14,185 bases of DNA, from assembly GCA_964639965.1 (NCBI GenBank), contig CAZXGI010000062.1, forward strand, positions 1 through 14,185. The letters are read 5' to 3'. This DNA comes from TMED23 sp964639965. Its GTDB lineage: Bacteria > Pseudomonadota > Alphaproteobacteria > Rhodospirillales > UBA2165. The notes below the pieces were generated by a model. That model ran no database searches. It saw only the letters and a program-made list of their open reading frames with translations, and had not been told where the DNA came from. Shown here one piece after another: positions 1-6,523 of the stretch (its first letter is position 1; every line of letters begins with the position of its first letter). A program made the translations under genes and the position numbers.

Positions 1-185
1 AAGAAAGTATTCATGAAATTTGCGACGCTTCGAGTGTTGAGAATTTGTTCTCCTCACTGGAAGGCAGTGCGGTTAGGCGCAATGGCCAAGCGGCTTGGGT
101 ATTGCTCTTTTATGCCCTTTGGCATAGACGTCATGTTGAAGGAATTACCCCTGCAGGTGATATATTCGAGGTTCTAGCGGTTTAA
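1..185 (+). CDS. asnB: Asparagine synthase (glutamine-hydrolysing), C-terminal tail, 5' truncated by window edge
   Basis: This is the last 60 codons of a gene that begins before the window. The open frame starts at base 3 and ends at TAA 183-185. The visible tail contains NGQAAWVLLFYALWHRRHVE, which resembles the conserved C-terminal helix of AsnB-type asparagine synthases, where a W-x-L/V-L-x-F/Y-x-L-W-H pattern precedes the end of the protein. These enzymes make asparagine from aspartate, ATP and glutamine in the cytoplasm, and some family members amidate capsule or LPS sugars. Neither the glutaminase domain nor the ATP-pyrophosphatase domain is visible, so biosynthetic and surface-sugar roles cannot be told apart. 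The family call rests on a short tail only. Confidence 0.7.
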   Translation, partial: ESIHEICDASSVENLFSSLEGSAVRRNGQAAWVLLFYALWHRRHVEGITPAGDIFEVLAV

Positions 186-286
186 AATTTTATTTTTCTC
201 AATATTATATCTTTTAGTTTGGTCCAATATTCTTAAGTTTATGCTTTTTGGTATTCGAAAGGTCATAATGATAGTTAGAAATAGAT

Positions 287-712
287 ATGTTTGGATGGTT
301 TAATTTCCACGTTTTTGCAGTTATTGGTGTAGCCTTGCAGTTTGGTGGAATGATGTATTTCGCTTTCGTATTCACACCAATGGTTTTTAGATTTCAAGAG
401 GCAAGCCAAGCTTCTAAATTTTTACGCAAAGTTTTTCCTTTCTTCTATCGTCTTAATGCTGCGATTTCAATTTTCCCTGCCTTAATGCTTTTTCCCGGCC
501 ATACCTATTATCTAGAAGTTTCCACTTTATTAGGTGTGGGTGCTGTTTTTTTATTTAAGGCTCGCATATTATTGCCTATTGCAGAAGCGGCTCGTGTCGG
601 AAATAATCAAGTTAAGTTTAAAAAGGTGCATAGAATTAGCGTCCTGATTTATATAATTCAAATTATCGCAATTTTATTAGTACTAATAAGCCTAATTGTT
701 AATATTGATTAA
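287..712 (+). CDS. Small integral membrane protein, DUF4149/TMEM205-like
   Basis: A 141-residue, very hydrophobic protein with about four predicted membrane segments (roughly residues 8-33, 56-71, 75-95 and 116-138). The layout, with FVFTPMVFR after the first segment, a basic loop around residues 108-116 and His115/Gln125 in the last helix (HRISVLIYIIQ), resembles DUF4149/TMEM205-type proteins of proteobacteria, whose function is not established. The start is ATG 287; no strong Shine-Dalgarno sequence precedes it. The next gene begins about 50 bases downstream on the same strand, so co-transcription with the deiodinase-like selenoprotein is possible but unproven. Length is normal for the family and no break is seen. 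The family call comes from pattern recall, so confidence in it is only moderate; that it is a real membrane protein gene is much surer. Confidence 0.7.
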   Translation: MFGWFNFHVFAVIGVALQFGGMMYFAFVFTPMVFRFQEASQASKFLRKVFPFFYRLNAAISIFPALMLFPGHTYYLEVSTLLGVGAVFLFKARILLPIAEAARVGNNQVKFKKVHRISVLIYIIQIIAILLVLISLIVNID

Positions 713-753
713 ATAATGAAGGTTATTTTCGTATTTGAGAATTCATATAATTA

Positions 754-760
754 AGGGAGG
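754..760 (+). promoter_or_regulatory. Strong ribosome binding site fixing the GTG start of the selenoprotein gene
   Basis: AGGGAGG at 754-760 lies 5 bases before GTG 766. It makes this GTG a better start than the in-frame ATG at 784, and it gives the selenoprotein an efficient, ordinary initiation site, which argues against the locus being a decayed gene. Confidence 0.8.
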
Positions 761-765
761 CTCTG

Positions 766-1425
766 GTGGCTTCAGAAAAAGAAATGTCATTTGAGGAACG
801 CAAGAAATCTTGGCTCGAGATTTCCGTTATTGATGAAGCAGAATTTGATGCAAAATGGAAATTCCAAAGTGAGCGCCAGTCACAGGTTCCACAAGTGGGT
901 GATAAAGCTCCAGATTTTAAACTTGATTTATTGGGCAAGGATCGCAAACGTTCGGGCGAGACCGTTAGTTTGAGATCTTTGAGGGGTAAAACTGTTGCGC
1001 TTTTATTTTGTTCGTACACCTGACCGCCATTCCGAAAACAGGCCGTGCGTCTGACTGAGATTTACCAAAAACACAAAGACCACGCAGAGTTCTTTGGCAT
1101 CTATATTCGTGAAGCTCATCCGTCGGATGGATGGCAAGTTCATGAAAATCTAGAAGCATCAATTACAATACCTGACCCCAAAACCGATGAAGAGCGAACA
1201 GAAGTAGCATCTAACTGTCAGATTGATCTTAATATTAAGATTCCCATGTTAATTGACAGTATTGATAATGAAGTTGAGGAAAAATATATTTCTCATCCAC
1301 TGCGACTTTTTGTCATCGACTCCAATGGTATAATTAGATACACGGGCGGTCAGGGGCCTATGAAGTTTGACCCAGATAGTTGGGAAGCTGCAATTGAGGA
1401 AATGATCACAACTTCTGCATTTTAG
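766..1425 (+). CDS. Iodothyronine-deiodinase-like selenoprotein (thioredoxin fold) with in-frame TGA read as selenocysteine
   Basis: One 219-residue protein is encoded if TGA 1021-1023 is read as selenocysteine (U86); the frame is the same before and after it, with no indel. Residues 42-53 (VGDKAPDFKLDL) are the usual entry to a peroxiredoxin/thioredoxin-like domain. The active-site strand reads LLFCSYT-U-PPFRKQ, matching the deiodinase motif (GSCTUPPF). Downstream, IYIREAHPSDGW corresponds to the deiodinase block YIEEAHPSDGW with its conserved Glu, His and Asp-Gly-Trp. Near the C-terminus, RLFVIDSNGIIRYTGGQGP matches the deiodinase RLYVIQSGTIMYQGGRGP region. Vertebrate deiodinases remove iodine from thyroid hormones; bacterial relatives have no firmly established substrate, so a general thiol/selenol redox or dehalogenation role is only inferred. 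Cys82 lies four residues before U86 and might act as resolving residue. Start is GTG 766 after a strong RBS. A conventional caller would report 766-1023 and a fragment from about 1045 as two genes. Confidence 0.88.
1021..1023 (+). other. Selenocysteine codon (in-frame TGA, U86)
   Basis: This TGA falls exactly where deiodinase-family proteins carry selenocysteine, followed by Pro-Pro-Phe. TGA serves as a normal stop for other genes in the window (dioxygenase alpha at 6051-6053, the 2Fe-2S subunit at 9717-9719), so a genome-wide reassignment of TGA is unlikely. Decoding would need SelA, SelB, SelC (tRNA-Sec) and SelD from elsewhere in the genome; none is in the window. Confidence 0.87.
1039..1053 (+). 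promoter_or_regulatory. Candidate bacterial SECIS hairpin
   Basis: In the mRNA, CAGGC (1039-1043) pairs with GUCUG (1049-1053), five pairs including one G-U, closing a five-base loop CGUGC with G in the second loop position. The loop begins 20 bases after the TGA. Bacterial SECIS elements are known as short stem-loops inside the coding region about 16-37 bases after UGA with a G among the first two loop bases, so the placement fits. A weaker lower stem (1030-1032 with 1057-1059) may extend it across an internal loop. I could not compute folding energy, so this is a manual fit. Confidence 0.55.
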
Positions 1426-1486
1426 GAACGAGGGTCCCTTTAGATCATAATCCCCTACACTTGTCTGTTACACAAGGTTTTTAATA

Positions 1487-2803
1487 TTATCTGGCTATAA
1501 GATTAGGTAATATTAGCGTTATTTCGGGAATTAAGATCAATAAAATTGTCAAGAGTAACGCCAGGCCAATGAATGGTAAAACTGAAAAAATAATTTGCTC
1601 CATGGTTGTATCATCAGGAGCCGCGCCCTTTACCACAAATAATAATAAACCAAATGGTGGAGTTGCCAAACTAATCTCCAGGACAAGCAACATTAGTACG
1701 CCAAACCAAATAACATTAAAACCTAGCTGTTCTACCAAGGGCATGAATATGGGTATGGTAATCATCATCATGCTTACTTGATCCATAAAACATCCTAGAA
1801 ACATTAAAATCAGCAGCATTCCAATTAATATTGCTATTGGACGCAAATCACTATCAACGACGAGGGATGACAGACCGGCGGTTGCTTCAGAAAACGCCAA
1901 TATTTGCGAGAAGGTAATGGAACCACAAATAATAAATAACGTCATTACCGTAAATCTCAAGGTTTGATTAATTGAAATGGTAAAATTTGACCAACTCAGT
2001 TTTCTATAAGCAGCTGCCGCAACTAATGTGGCTAGAGCTCCCAAAGCTGCTGATTCTGTTGGGGTTGCAATGCCTCCTATGATGCTGCCAACCACAACCA
2101 CAAAAATTCCCATTAGTGGCAACACATATTTGAAAAAAGGCAGAACTCGATCAACAAAGCTTAATTCAGCAATATCATAGTTTGGAGCGATCTCTGGATT
2201 TAATTTGCAACGAATAATTACGTAGGCAAAGAACATGGAGGCCAGGATAAGCGCGGGGATAATTGAGGCTACTAACAAATCACCAATTGGGATCTGGGCA
2301 ATACTGCCTAAGAGAACCGCGAGTGCCGAAGGGGGGATAAGCATAGCTATTCCTCCTGTAGCTACAATTGGTCCAATAGAAATTGATGGAGAATAACCTC
2401 GTTTATACATATCCGGTAACAACGTGCTCCCCAATATCGCTGTATTTGCGATGGTGGAACCAGACAAGGACGAAAAAATTGTTCCGCCAACAATAGCCAC
2501 TAGAGATAGGCGCCCTGGGACCCTTGCGATTAGTTTGTCGATAGCATCTATCGCTCTAGATGCTATACCCGTGTGAAACATTATCTCACCCATCAATATA
2601 AATAACGGTATTGGTAGAAGTGTAAAACTTTGAACCGAGTAAACAGAACTTTTAACGAGTTGGATTATACCCTCCATCCCGCCCATAAAGAAAAAAGCGC
2701 CCACTATATTGACGGTAAAGAATGCAAAAACAACCGGAAGACCTAAAAGCATAAAGATTACTAGGCCGCCAATTAAAATCGTTAAAATATAGTACCACTC
2801 CAT
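1487..2803 (-). CDS. dctM: TRAP transporter large permease subunit, DctM family
   Basis: A 438-residue polytopic inner-membrane protein of normal DctM length with about a dozen hydrophobic segments. DctM forms the Na+-driven channel of tripartite ATP-independent periplasmic (TRAP) transporters. Family signatures include GSTIANTAILGSTLLPDMYK around residues 114-133, followed by RGYSPSISIGPIVATGG and IPPSALAVLLGSIAQIPIGD, and the later PTESAALGA segment. The start ATG at 2803-2801 follows the dctQ stop by 19 bases, so the two are one transcription unit. DctM and DctQ are separate proteins here, not fused. The substrate cannot be deduced from this subunit. It converges on the selenoprotein gene with about 60 bases between the stops, in which I see no clear terminator. 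Confidence 0.96.
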   Translation of the reverse strand: MEWYYILTILIGGLVIFMLLGLPVVFAFFTVNIVGAFFFMGGMEGIIQLVKSSVYSVQSFTLLPIPLFILMGEIMFHTGIASRAIDAIDKLIARVPGRLSLVAIVGGTIFSSLSGSTIANTAILGSTLLPDMYKRGYSPSISIGPIVATGGIAMLIPPSALAVLLGSIAQIPIGDLLVASIIPALILASMFFAYVIIRCKLNPEIAPNYDIAELSFVDRVLPFFKYVLPLMGIFVVVVGSIIGGIATPTESAALGALATLVAAAAYRKLSWSNFTISINQTLRFTVMTLFIICGSITFSQILAFSEATAGLSSLVVDSDLRPIAILIGMLLILMFLGCFMDQVSMMMITIPIFMPLVEQLGFNVIWFGVLMLLVLEISLATPPFGLLLFVVKGAAPDDTTMEQIIFSVLPFIGLALLLTILLILIPEITLILPNLIAR

Positions 2804-2822
2804 GATTTTAACCTACGATCAC

Positions 2823-3320
2823 CTAAAATAGTCCCTGGGACTCCACTGAATCATCGTTCGTTGATGGGTTAAAGGCCCATCTTAAAAAGATAATCATTGA
2901 TAGCAGGAATGTAGATGGAGCAAATGCATAAATCCACCATTCCGGGAACATAAAGTTATCGGGCACGGTTGTACCGTCTTTAAAAGTTCGAACGAGAACA
3001 ATAACTGAGAATATAAATAATACCGCACATATTAAGCTCCCTAAACAACTTGAAACGATTTTTAAGGTAAACGCGTGTTTTTGTGATAATTTACTGACTA
3101 GAAGATCAATTGTTATATGACCATTGTTTTTTAGGACCCATGGTGTGCCAAAGAAGGTTATGAGATATAGTCCATATTGTGCAAAATCCAAACTCCATGG
3201 CATGGCAAACAAACGAAAGTATCGGGCACCCACGTCGCAAATAACCAGCAACGAAAGAGCCACAAGCAAAACTCCTGCGAAAAAACCTAAAATATCAATC
3301 AATTTGTCAATGGACTGCAT
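2823..3320 (-). CDS. dctQ: TRAP transporter small permease subunit, DctQ family
   Basis: A 165-residue membrane protein with four hydrophobic segments. The family signature WVLKNNGHITIDLLVSKL lies between the second and third segments; it matches the DctQ pattern in which a Gly-His precedes a short amphipathic helix at the membrane face. DctQ pairs with DctM to form the membrane part of the TRAP transporter. The start ATG (3320-3318) is preceded by GAGGGG at a good distance. It follows dctP after a gap of about 80 bases that carries a strong stem-loop, so its expression is probably set lower than that of dctP by partial termination. Confidence 0.93.
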   Translation of the reverse strand: MQSIDKLIDILGFFAGVLLVALSLLVICDVGARYFRLFAMPWSLDFAQYGLYLITFFGTPWVLKNNGHITIDLLVSKLSQKHAFTLKIVSSCLGSLICAVLFIFSVIVLVRTFKDGTTVPDNFMFPEWWIYAFAPSTFLLSMIIFLRWAFNPSTNDDSVESQGLF

Positions 3321-3350
3321 TTAGCCCCTCAGTAATTTAATAATCCTAAA

Positions 3351-3385
3351 CAAAAAGAGTTAGAACGCCATTAGCGCTCTAACTC
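3351..3385 (-). terminator. Stem-loop with T-run between dctP and dctQ (terminator or attenuator)
   Basis: On the minus strand GAGTTAGA (from 3385) pairs perfectly with TCTAACTC (to 3357), enclosing a one-base mismatch and a further 3-bp GCG/CGC stem with a five-base loop. TTTTTG (3356-3351) follows directly in the direction of transcription. This is the form of an intrinsic terminator. It lies inside the TRAP operon, so it probably lets dctP be made in excess over dctQM by partial termination, and may also protect the 3' end of the dctP transcript. Confidence 0.85.
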
Positions 3386-3401
3386 CTGAAAACCAATAAA
3401 A

Positions 3402-4385
3402 TTATTGAGTAAGTAGAGGTTTAATTTTTGCTATCCAGGTTGGGTTATGTTTTGTCATTTCTTTCCAATAGAGACTGGTAGCTGTAGCTGGAAAATTGGC
3501 TCCCATATTAACATACTGAACCCCGTTTTTCTTCTGGCGGGCCGCTTCTTTTGCGTCTTGGGCTTTCACTTTGGCGGGCCAAGCATTCTCAAAGGCAATT
3601 GCAGAGCCACTAAGACACTGTTTTTGCGCTCCAGATAATGAGTTCCACTTTTTGATATTCATAATGGTGCCAAGAATAGCACTGAAGTAACCCGGGCCAT
3701 GCCGATATTTGATGAACTTATCCCAGCTAAAATCACTTACTCCCCAAAGAGGCCAACCGAGCCCGTCTACAGTCTTTCTTTCTAGGGCCGTGTATACGGC
3801 CGGTGCACCCATTCGAAGGGGATTAGCACCTAGAGATTTAAAAAAATTGTCGTAAAGCGGTGCTGATCGAAGTCGAAAACCATCAAAGCGACCACCTTTA
3901 TGAGGCTTGGAAGTATAAAGATAGAACTGAACACCATTCATTATTTGCATTATGTATTTAGCATTAAGCTTTTTCTGGTGGAGTTTATCAATCATAGCGT
4001 AAGCGCCATTTTTTCGTTGCTGGGCAAAAGGAGTTGTGGCCAGATCTGAAACTCCAGCCTCCGGAGCCGCTCCTTTATAATATGTAGGGGGCCCGTAATG
4101 CATATCGACAACCCCCGATTTAACAGCTTCCCACTGTTTCATAGACTTTATCGCAGCAGGCCCTACTACGGAAATTTTTATTTTACCTGCACATTGGTTG
4201 TTAGTCTGTTTTACCCAGTCATAAAAAAACTTAGCAAAAATTACTTTACCAGGAAGAAAGCTAGCAGCTTTTAGCTTAACCTCTCCTGCATTTGCTGATG
4301 ACCAGTTCAAAGAAATGATTGCGGCCAGTACCATGCTAACAATCGTATATTTTTGGTTTCCTAATATAAAAATTATCTTGTTCAC
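3402..4385 (-). CDS. dctP: TRAP transporter periplasmic solute-binding protein, DctP family
   Basis: A 327-residue secreted binding protein. It begins with a signal peptide: a basic N-terminus, a hydrophobic stretch (residues 15-27) and a likely cleavage after Ala-Asn-Ala at about residue 33. The core block FRLRSAPLYDNFFKSLGANP (residues 170-189) followed by YTALERKTVDGLGWP is the DctP signature; Arg173 is the likely counterpart of the Arg that pairs with the ligand carboxylate in characterised members. This predicts an organic-acid ligand, not its identity. The start is GTG (4385-4383), preceded by AGGGGG at a good distance; the internal ATG at codon 18 would cut into the signal peptide. Cys65 and a second Cys near residue 263 could form a periplasmic disulfide. 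It is divergent from the Rieske dioxygenase genes, which suggests a shared control region. Confidence 0.94.
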   Translation of the reverse strand: MNKIIFILGNQKYTIVSMVLAAIISLNWSSANAGEVKLKAASFLPGKVIFAKFFYDWVKQTNNQCAGKIKISVVGPAAIKSMKQWEAVKSGVVDMHYGPPTYYKGAAPEAGVSDLATTPFAQQRKNGAYAMIDKLHQKKLNAKYIMQIMNGVQFYLYTSKPHKGGRFDGFRLRSAPLYDNFFKSLGANPLRMGAPAVYTALERKTVDGLGWPLWGVSDFSWDKFIKYRHGPGYFSAILGTIMNIKKWNSLSGAQKQCLSGSAIAFENAWPAKVKAQDAKEAARQKKNGVQYVNMGANFPATATSLYWKEMTKHNPTWIAKIKPLLTQ

Positions 4386-4739
4386 TTAAACCCCCTATAT
4401 ATCTTATTTAACTTAATTATTACCAAACTATACTTCAGCAATAATTCTCATTTATACAATTAATACTATATTCCGCGATTTGGCCAGTGCATTCTACAAG
4501 TTATTCTTGTCCCTTCTGTGAGCGTCCTGAATAATTCAGGAGATCAACCCTGCCAAATTACCTTGGTAAAAATTATTTAGTTACAGTATTGTCAAAAAAA
4601 ATCTCTAGCAGTGATTTAATGCCAAAATTAACGTTTTCCAAAGATATAGGTTAATGAGCAATAAAATATAAGTACTTTAGTAAAAATTTAAGGTTTGTGC
4701 GGCTTGACCTTGGAGAATGCAAATACTTATATGTGTGGG
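4386..4739. promoter_or_regulatory. Divergent intergenic control region between dctP and the Rieske dioxygenase genes
   Basis: About 350 AT-rich bases with no credible gene. The region must hold the promoters for dctPQM (leftward) and the dioxygenase pair (rightward). I see a perfect 17-bp palindrome at 4525-4541 and a shorter inverted repeat TTACC-tt-GGTAA at 4558-4569. No -10/-35 pair stands out well enough to call. A 20-codon GTG-initiated frame across the palindrome has no support. Confidence 0.7.
4525..4541. promoter_or_regulatory. Perfect 17-bp palindrome, candidate operator
   Basis: TCCTGAAT-A-ATTCAGGA has 8-bp perfect arms around a single central base. It lies 140 bases before the dctP start and about 200 before the dioxygenase start. 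Such a symmetric site is typical of a dimeric regulator (GntR, IclR, MarR or similar); the family cannot be assigned. There is no T-run after it, so it is not a terminator. I did not find the half-site repeated elsewhere in the window. Confidence 0.6.
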
Positions 4740-6053
4740 ATGTATACGAATAGTGAAATTGAATCCATCGCGAACCCAGAGGGCATGAAAGCCCTAGCTT
4801 ATACAGATCCTGAAATTTTTGATTTAGAGATGGAGCGCATTTTCCGCCGGGTGTGGATTTTCGTTGGCCATACCAGCCAAGTTCCAGCTACAGGTGACTT
4901 TAGGCGGACGAGGATGGGAAGCGATGAAGTAATTTTGGTAAGACAAGCTGACAAATCTCTTCGCGTACTTTCTAACAATTGCACCCATCGAGGCACTCGC
5001 CTTTGTGCTGTTCAACAAGGTAACGCAAAATCATTTGTCTGTCCCTATCATGCCTGGGGATTTGGTTTAGATGGAGAATTAAAGGCTGTCCCCGATTTGG
5101 ACAGCTACCCAAATACTTTTGATATGAAAGACCGTTCTTTGCATTTGGCTTCAGCCGCAAGAGTGGATTCATACAGAGGATTTGTATTTGCTAGTAAAGT
5201 TTCTGAAGGGCCAAGCCTTGGAGAGTTTTTAGGACCTATGACTGAGGCTATAGATAATCTTATTGATCGCGCACCAGATGGTGAGATTGCAATTGAAGGA
5301 GGGAGCTTTTCTATTCGTTATCCGGGTAATTGGAAACTACACCATGAGAATGCAAACGATATTGTTCATCCAGGCTACGTTCACGAGTCTTCTGTAACTT
5401 CAGCACGTCAGGCCGAAGGGGGAGCCGAACCTCACGATCACCTGATCGATAGGGGTCAAACAAAAGGTATGATGGTATCAAATGGGTTAAAAGCCGATGA
5501 CTGGAACGCTATTGAGCTGAGTGGTTTTCTCCAAGGGCATTCATACATGGGAGGTTTCTATAAATCAGGACTTCTAGCTCCTCAACAAGAAGATAAAGAT
5601 ACCAGGATCTATAGAGAAGCTCTAGAAAAATCTTATGGAAAAAATAAAGCTGCCGCCATACTTGGTATGGATAGATTTAATAATTTAGTTTGGCCAAATC
5701 TTAATGTAAATTCGCAATTTCACCAAATAAGGGTCGTTCATCCTATTTCGGTTAATGAAACAATTATTGAAGGTTATTGTTTTCGTCTGCGGGGAGCCCC
5801 GGATGAAATTTTTTATCGCGCCGTTCGATTCTTGGGAACTTTAGTATCACCGGCGTCAATGATTTTTGCTGATGATTTGGAAATTTTTCGTAGAGTTCAA
5901 TCCGGCCTTGAGAACGGCTCATTGCAAAATCTTGATAGTCGGCGGGGATTAGCCACTGATAAAAAAAATAAAAATGGGCTACTATCAACTACATCGAGTG
6001 AATTGCCGCTTCGGGCACAAGCGGGAGCTTGGCGTCAATGGATGACTCAATGA
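4740..6053 (+). CDS. Rieske non-haem iron ring-hydroxylating dioxygenase, alpha subunit
   Basis: Catalytic large subunit, 437 residues from ATG 4740. These enzymes insert O2 into aromatic rings using electrons passed through a Rieske [2Fe-2S] cluster to a mononuclear iron. Rieske ligands are Cys81-x-His83 (CTHRG) and Cys101-x2-His104 (CPYHAW). The mononuclear site is Asp207-x2-His210-x4-His215 (NDIVHPGYVH), where the Asp is the usual inter-subunit electron bridge; the third ligand is one of the Asp pair in ADDLEIFRRVQSGL (residue 378/379). Length and overall pattern resemble the benzoate/anthranilate-type class, but the substrate is unknown. The frame stays open upstream to a TTG at 4695 and an ATG at 4731; 4740 was chosen because family members start about 20 residues before the YTDPEIF block. 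No start has a good RBS. No ferredoxin or reductase partner lies nearby. Confidence 0.93.
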   Translation: MYTNSEIESIANPEGMKALAYTDPEIFDLEMERIFRRVWIFVGHTSQVPATGDFRRTRMGSDEVILVRQADKSLRVLSNNCTHRGTRLCAVQQGNAKSFVCPYHAWGFGLDGELKAVPDLDSYPNTFDMKDRSLHLASAARVDSYRGFVFASKVSEGPSLGEFLGPMTEAIDNLIDRAPDGEIAIEGGSFSIRYPGNWKLHHENANDIVHPGYVHESSVTSARQAEGGAEPHDHLIDRGQTKGMMVSNGLKADDWNAIELSGFLQGHSYMGGFYKSGLLAPQQEDKDTRIYREALEKSYGKNKAAAILGMDRFNNLVWPNLNVNSQFHQIRVVHPISVNETIIEGYCFRLRGAPDEIFYRAVRFLGTLVSPASMIFADDLEIFRRVQSGLENGSLQNLDSRRGLATDKKNKNGLLSTTSSELPLRAQAGAWRQWMTQ

Positions 6054-6523
6054 GTACGAGTTTGATTTTAAAGGTCGCTGAATTTCTTGCTCATGAAGCA
6101 GATCTGCTCGATTCCGGTAAATTTGACGAATGGCTCAACCTATTTGATCTCGACGCCATATATTGGATCCCGACTTCATCCGACCAGACTGATATGAAAG
6201 GTCAAGTTTCTATAATTCTCGAAGATGTACCCTTACTAAAATTGCGCATACAGCGGTTATCACATCCACGGGCTTATTCCGTCACTCCTCCCCCTGAGAC
6301 TGTCCATTTGATAGGGAATGTAACAGTAGCAAAACAAAACAAAACTATCATAACGAATTCCAAATTAATTGTTACAGAAGCCCGTGATGATCTTGAAAAC
6401 CGGTTTACCGGTTCAGTTACTCATGAATTAAGGCCTCTAAAAGGTGGTTTTAGAATTAAGTCAAAGCGAATAGATTTGCTGCAATCCGGCGGATCAATCT
6501 CAGTTATCTCAGTTCCTCTTTAA
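6038..6523 (+). CDS. Rieske ring-hydroxylating dioxygenase, beta (small) subunit
   Basis: About 161 residues, the usual size of dioxygenase beta subunits, which have an NTF2-like cone fold and build the alpha3beta3 hexamer without taking part in catalysis. The family pattern is clear: VAEFLAHEADLLDSGKFDEW near the N-terminus, then DLDAIYWIP, then ILEDVPLLKLRIQRL. The gene overlaps the end of the alpha gene. Two starts are plausible: ATG 6038, with GGGAG at 6023-6027 ten bases upstream, or ATG 6050, which forms an ATGA overlap with the alpha stop and would give 157 residues. Either implies translational coupling and equal expression of both subunits. The stop overlaps tail-to-tail with the next gene. 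Confidence 0.92.
   Translation: MDDSMSTSLILKVAEFLAHEADLLDSGKFDEWLNLFDLDAIYWIPTSSDQTDMKGQVSIILEDVPLLKLRIQRLSHPRAYSVTPPPETVHLIGNVTVAKQNKTIITNSKLIVTEARDDLENRFTGSVTHELRPLKGGFRIKSKRIDLLQSGGSISVISVPL

Noticed and set aside
1021..1023. Nonsense mutation making the deiodinase-like gene a pseudogene
   Set aside because: The TGA is exactly at the family's selenocysteine position, both flanks are well conserved in one frame, the RBS is strong, and a SECIS-like hairpin follows at the right distance.
1021..1023. Genome-wide reassignment of TGA to tryptophan
   Set aside because: Other genes in the window end in TGA at the expected place (dioxygenase alpha, 2Fe-2S subunit), and Trp would not fit the active site of this family.
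1045..1425. Separate gene starting at GTG 1045
   Set aside because: No ribosome binding site, and its start would lie within the conserved active-site region of the deiodinase-like fold; it is the second half of the selenoprotein.
1426..1486. Small palindrome AGGG-T-CCCT after the selenoprotein gene as a terminator
   Set aside because: The loop would be a single base and no real T-run follows, so it cannot form a standard intrinsic terminator.
4695..4739. N-terminal extension of the dioxygenase alpha subunit from TTG 4695
   Set aside because: The added residues (including two Cys) do not match the family's usual start, and the TTG has no properly spaced RBS; it cannot be fully excluded.
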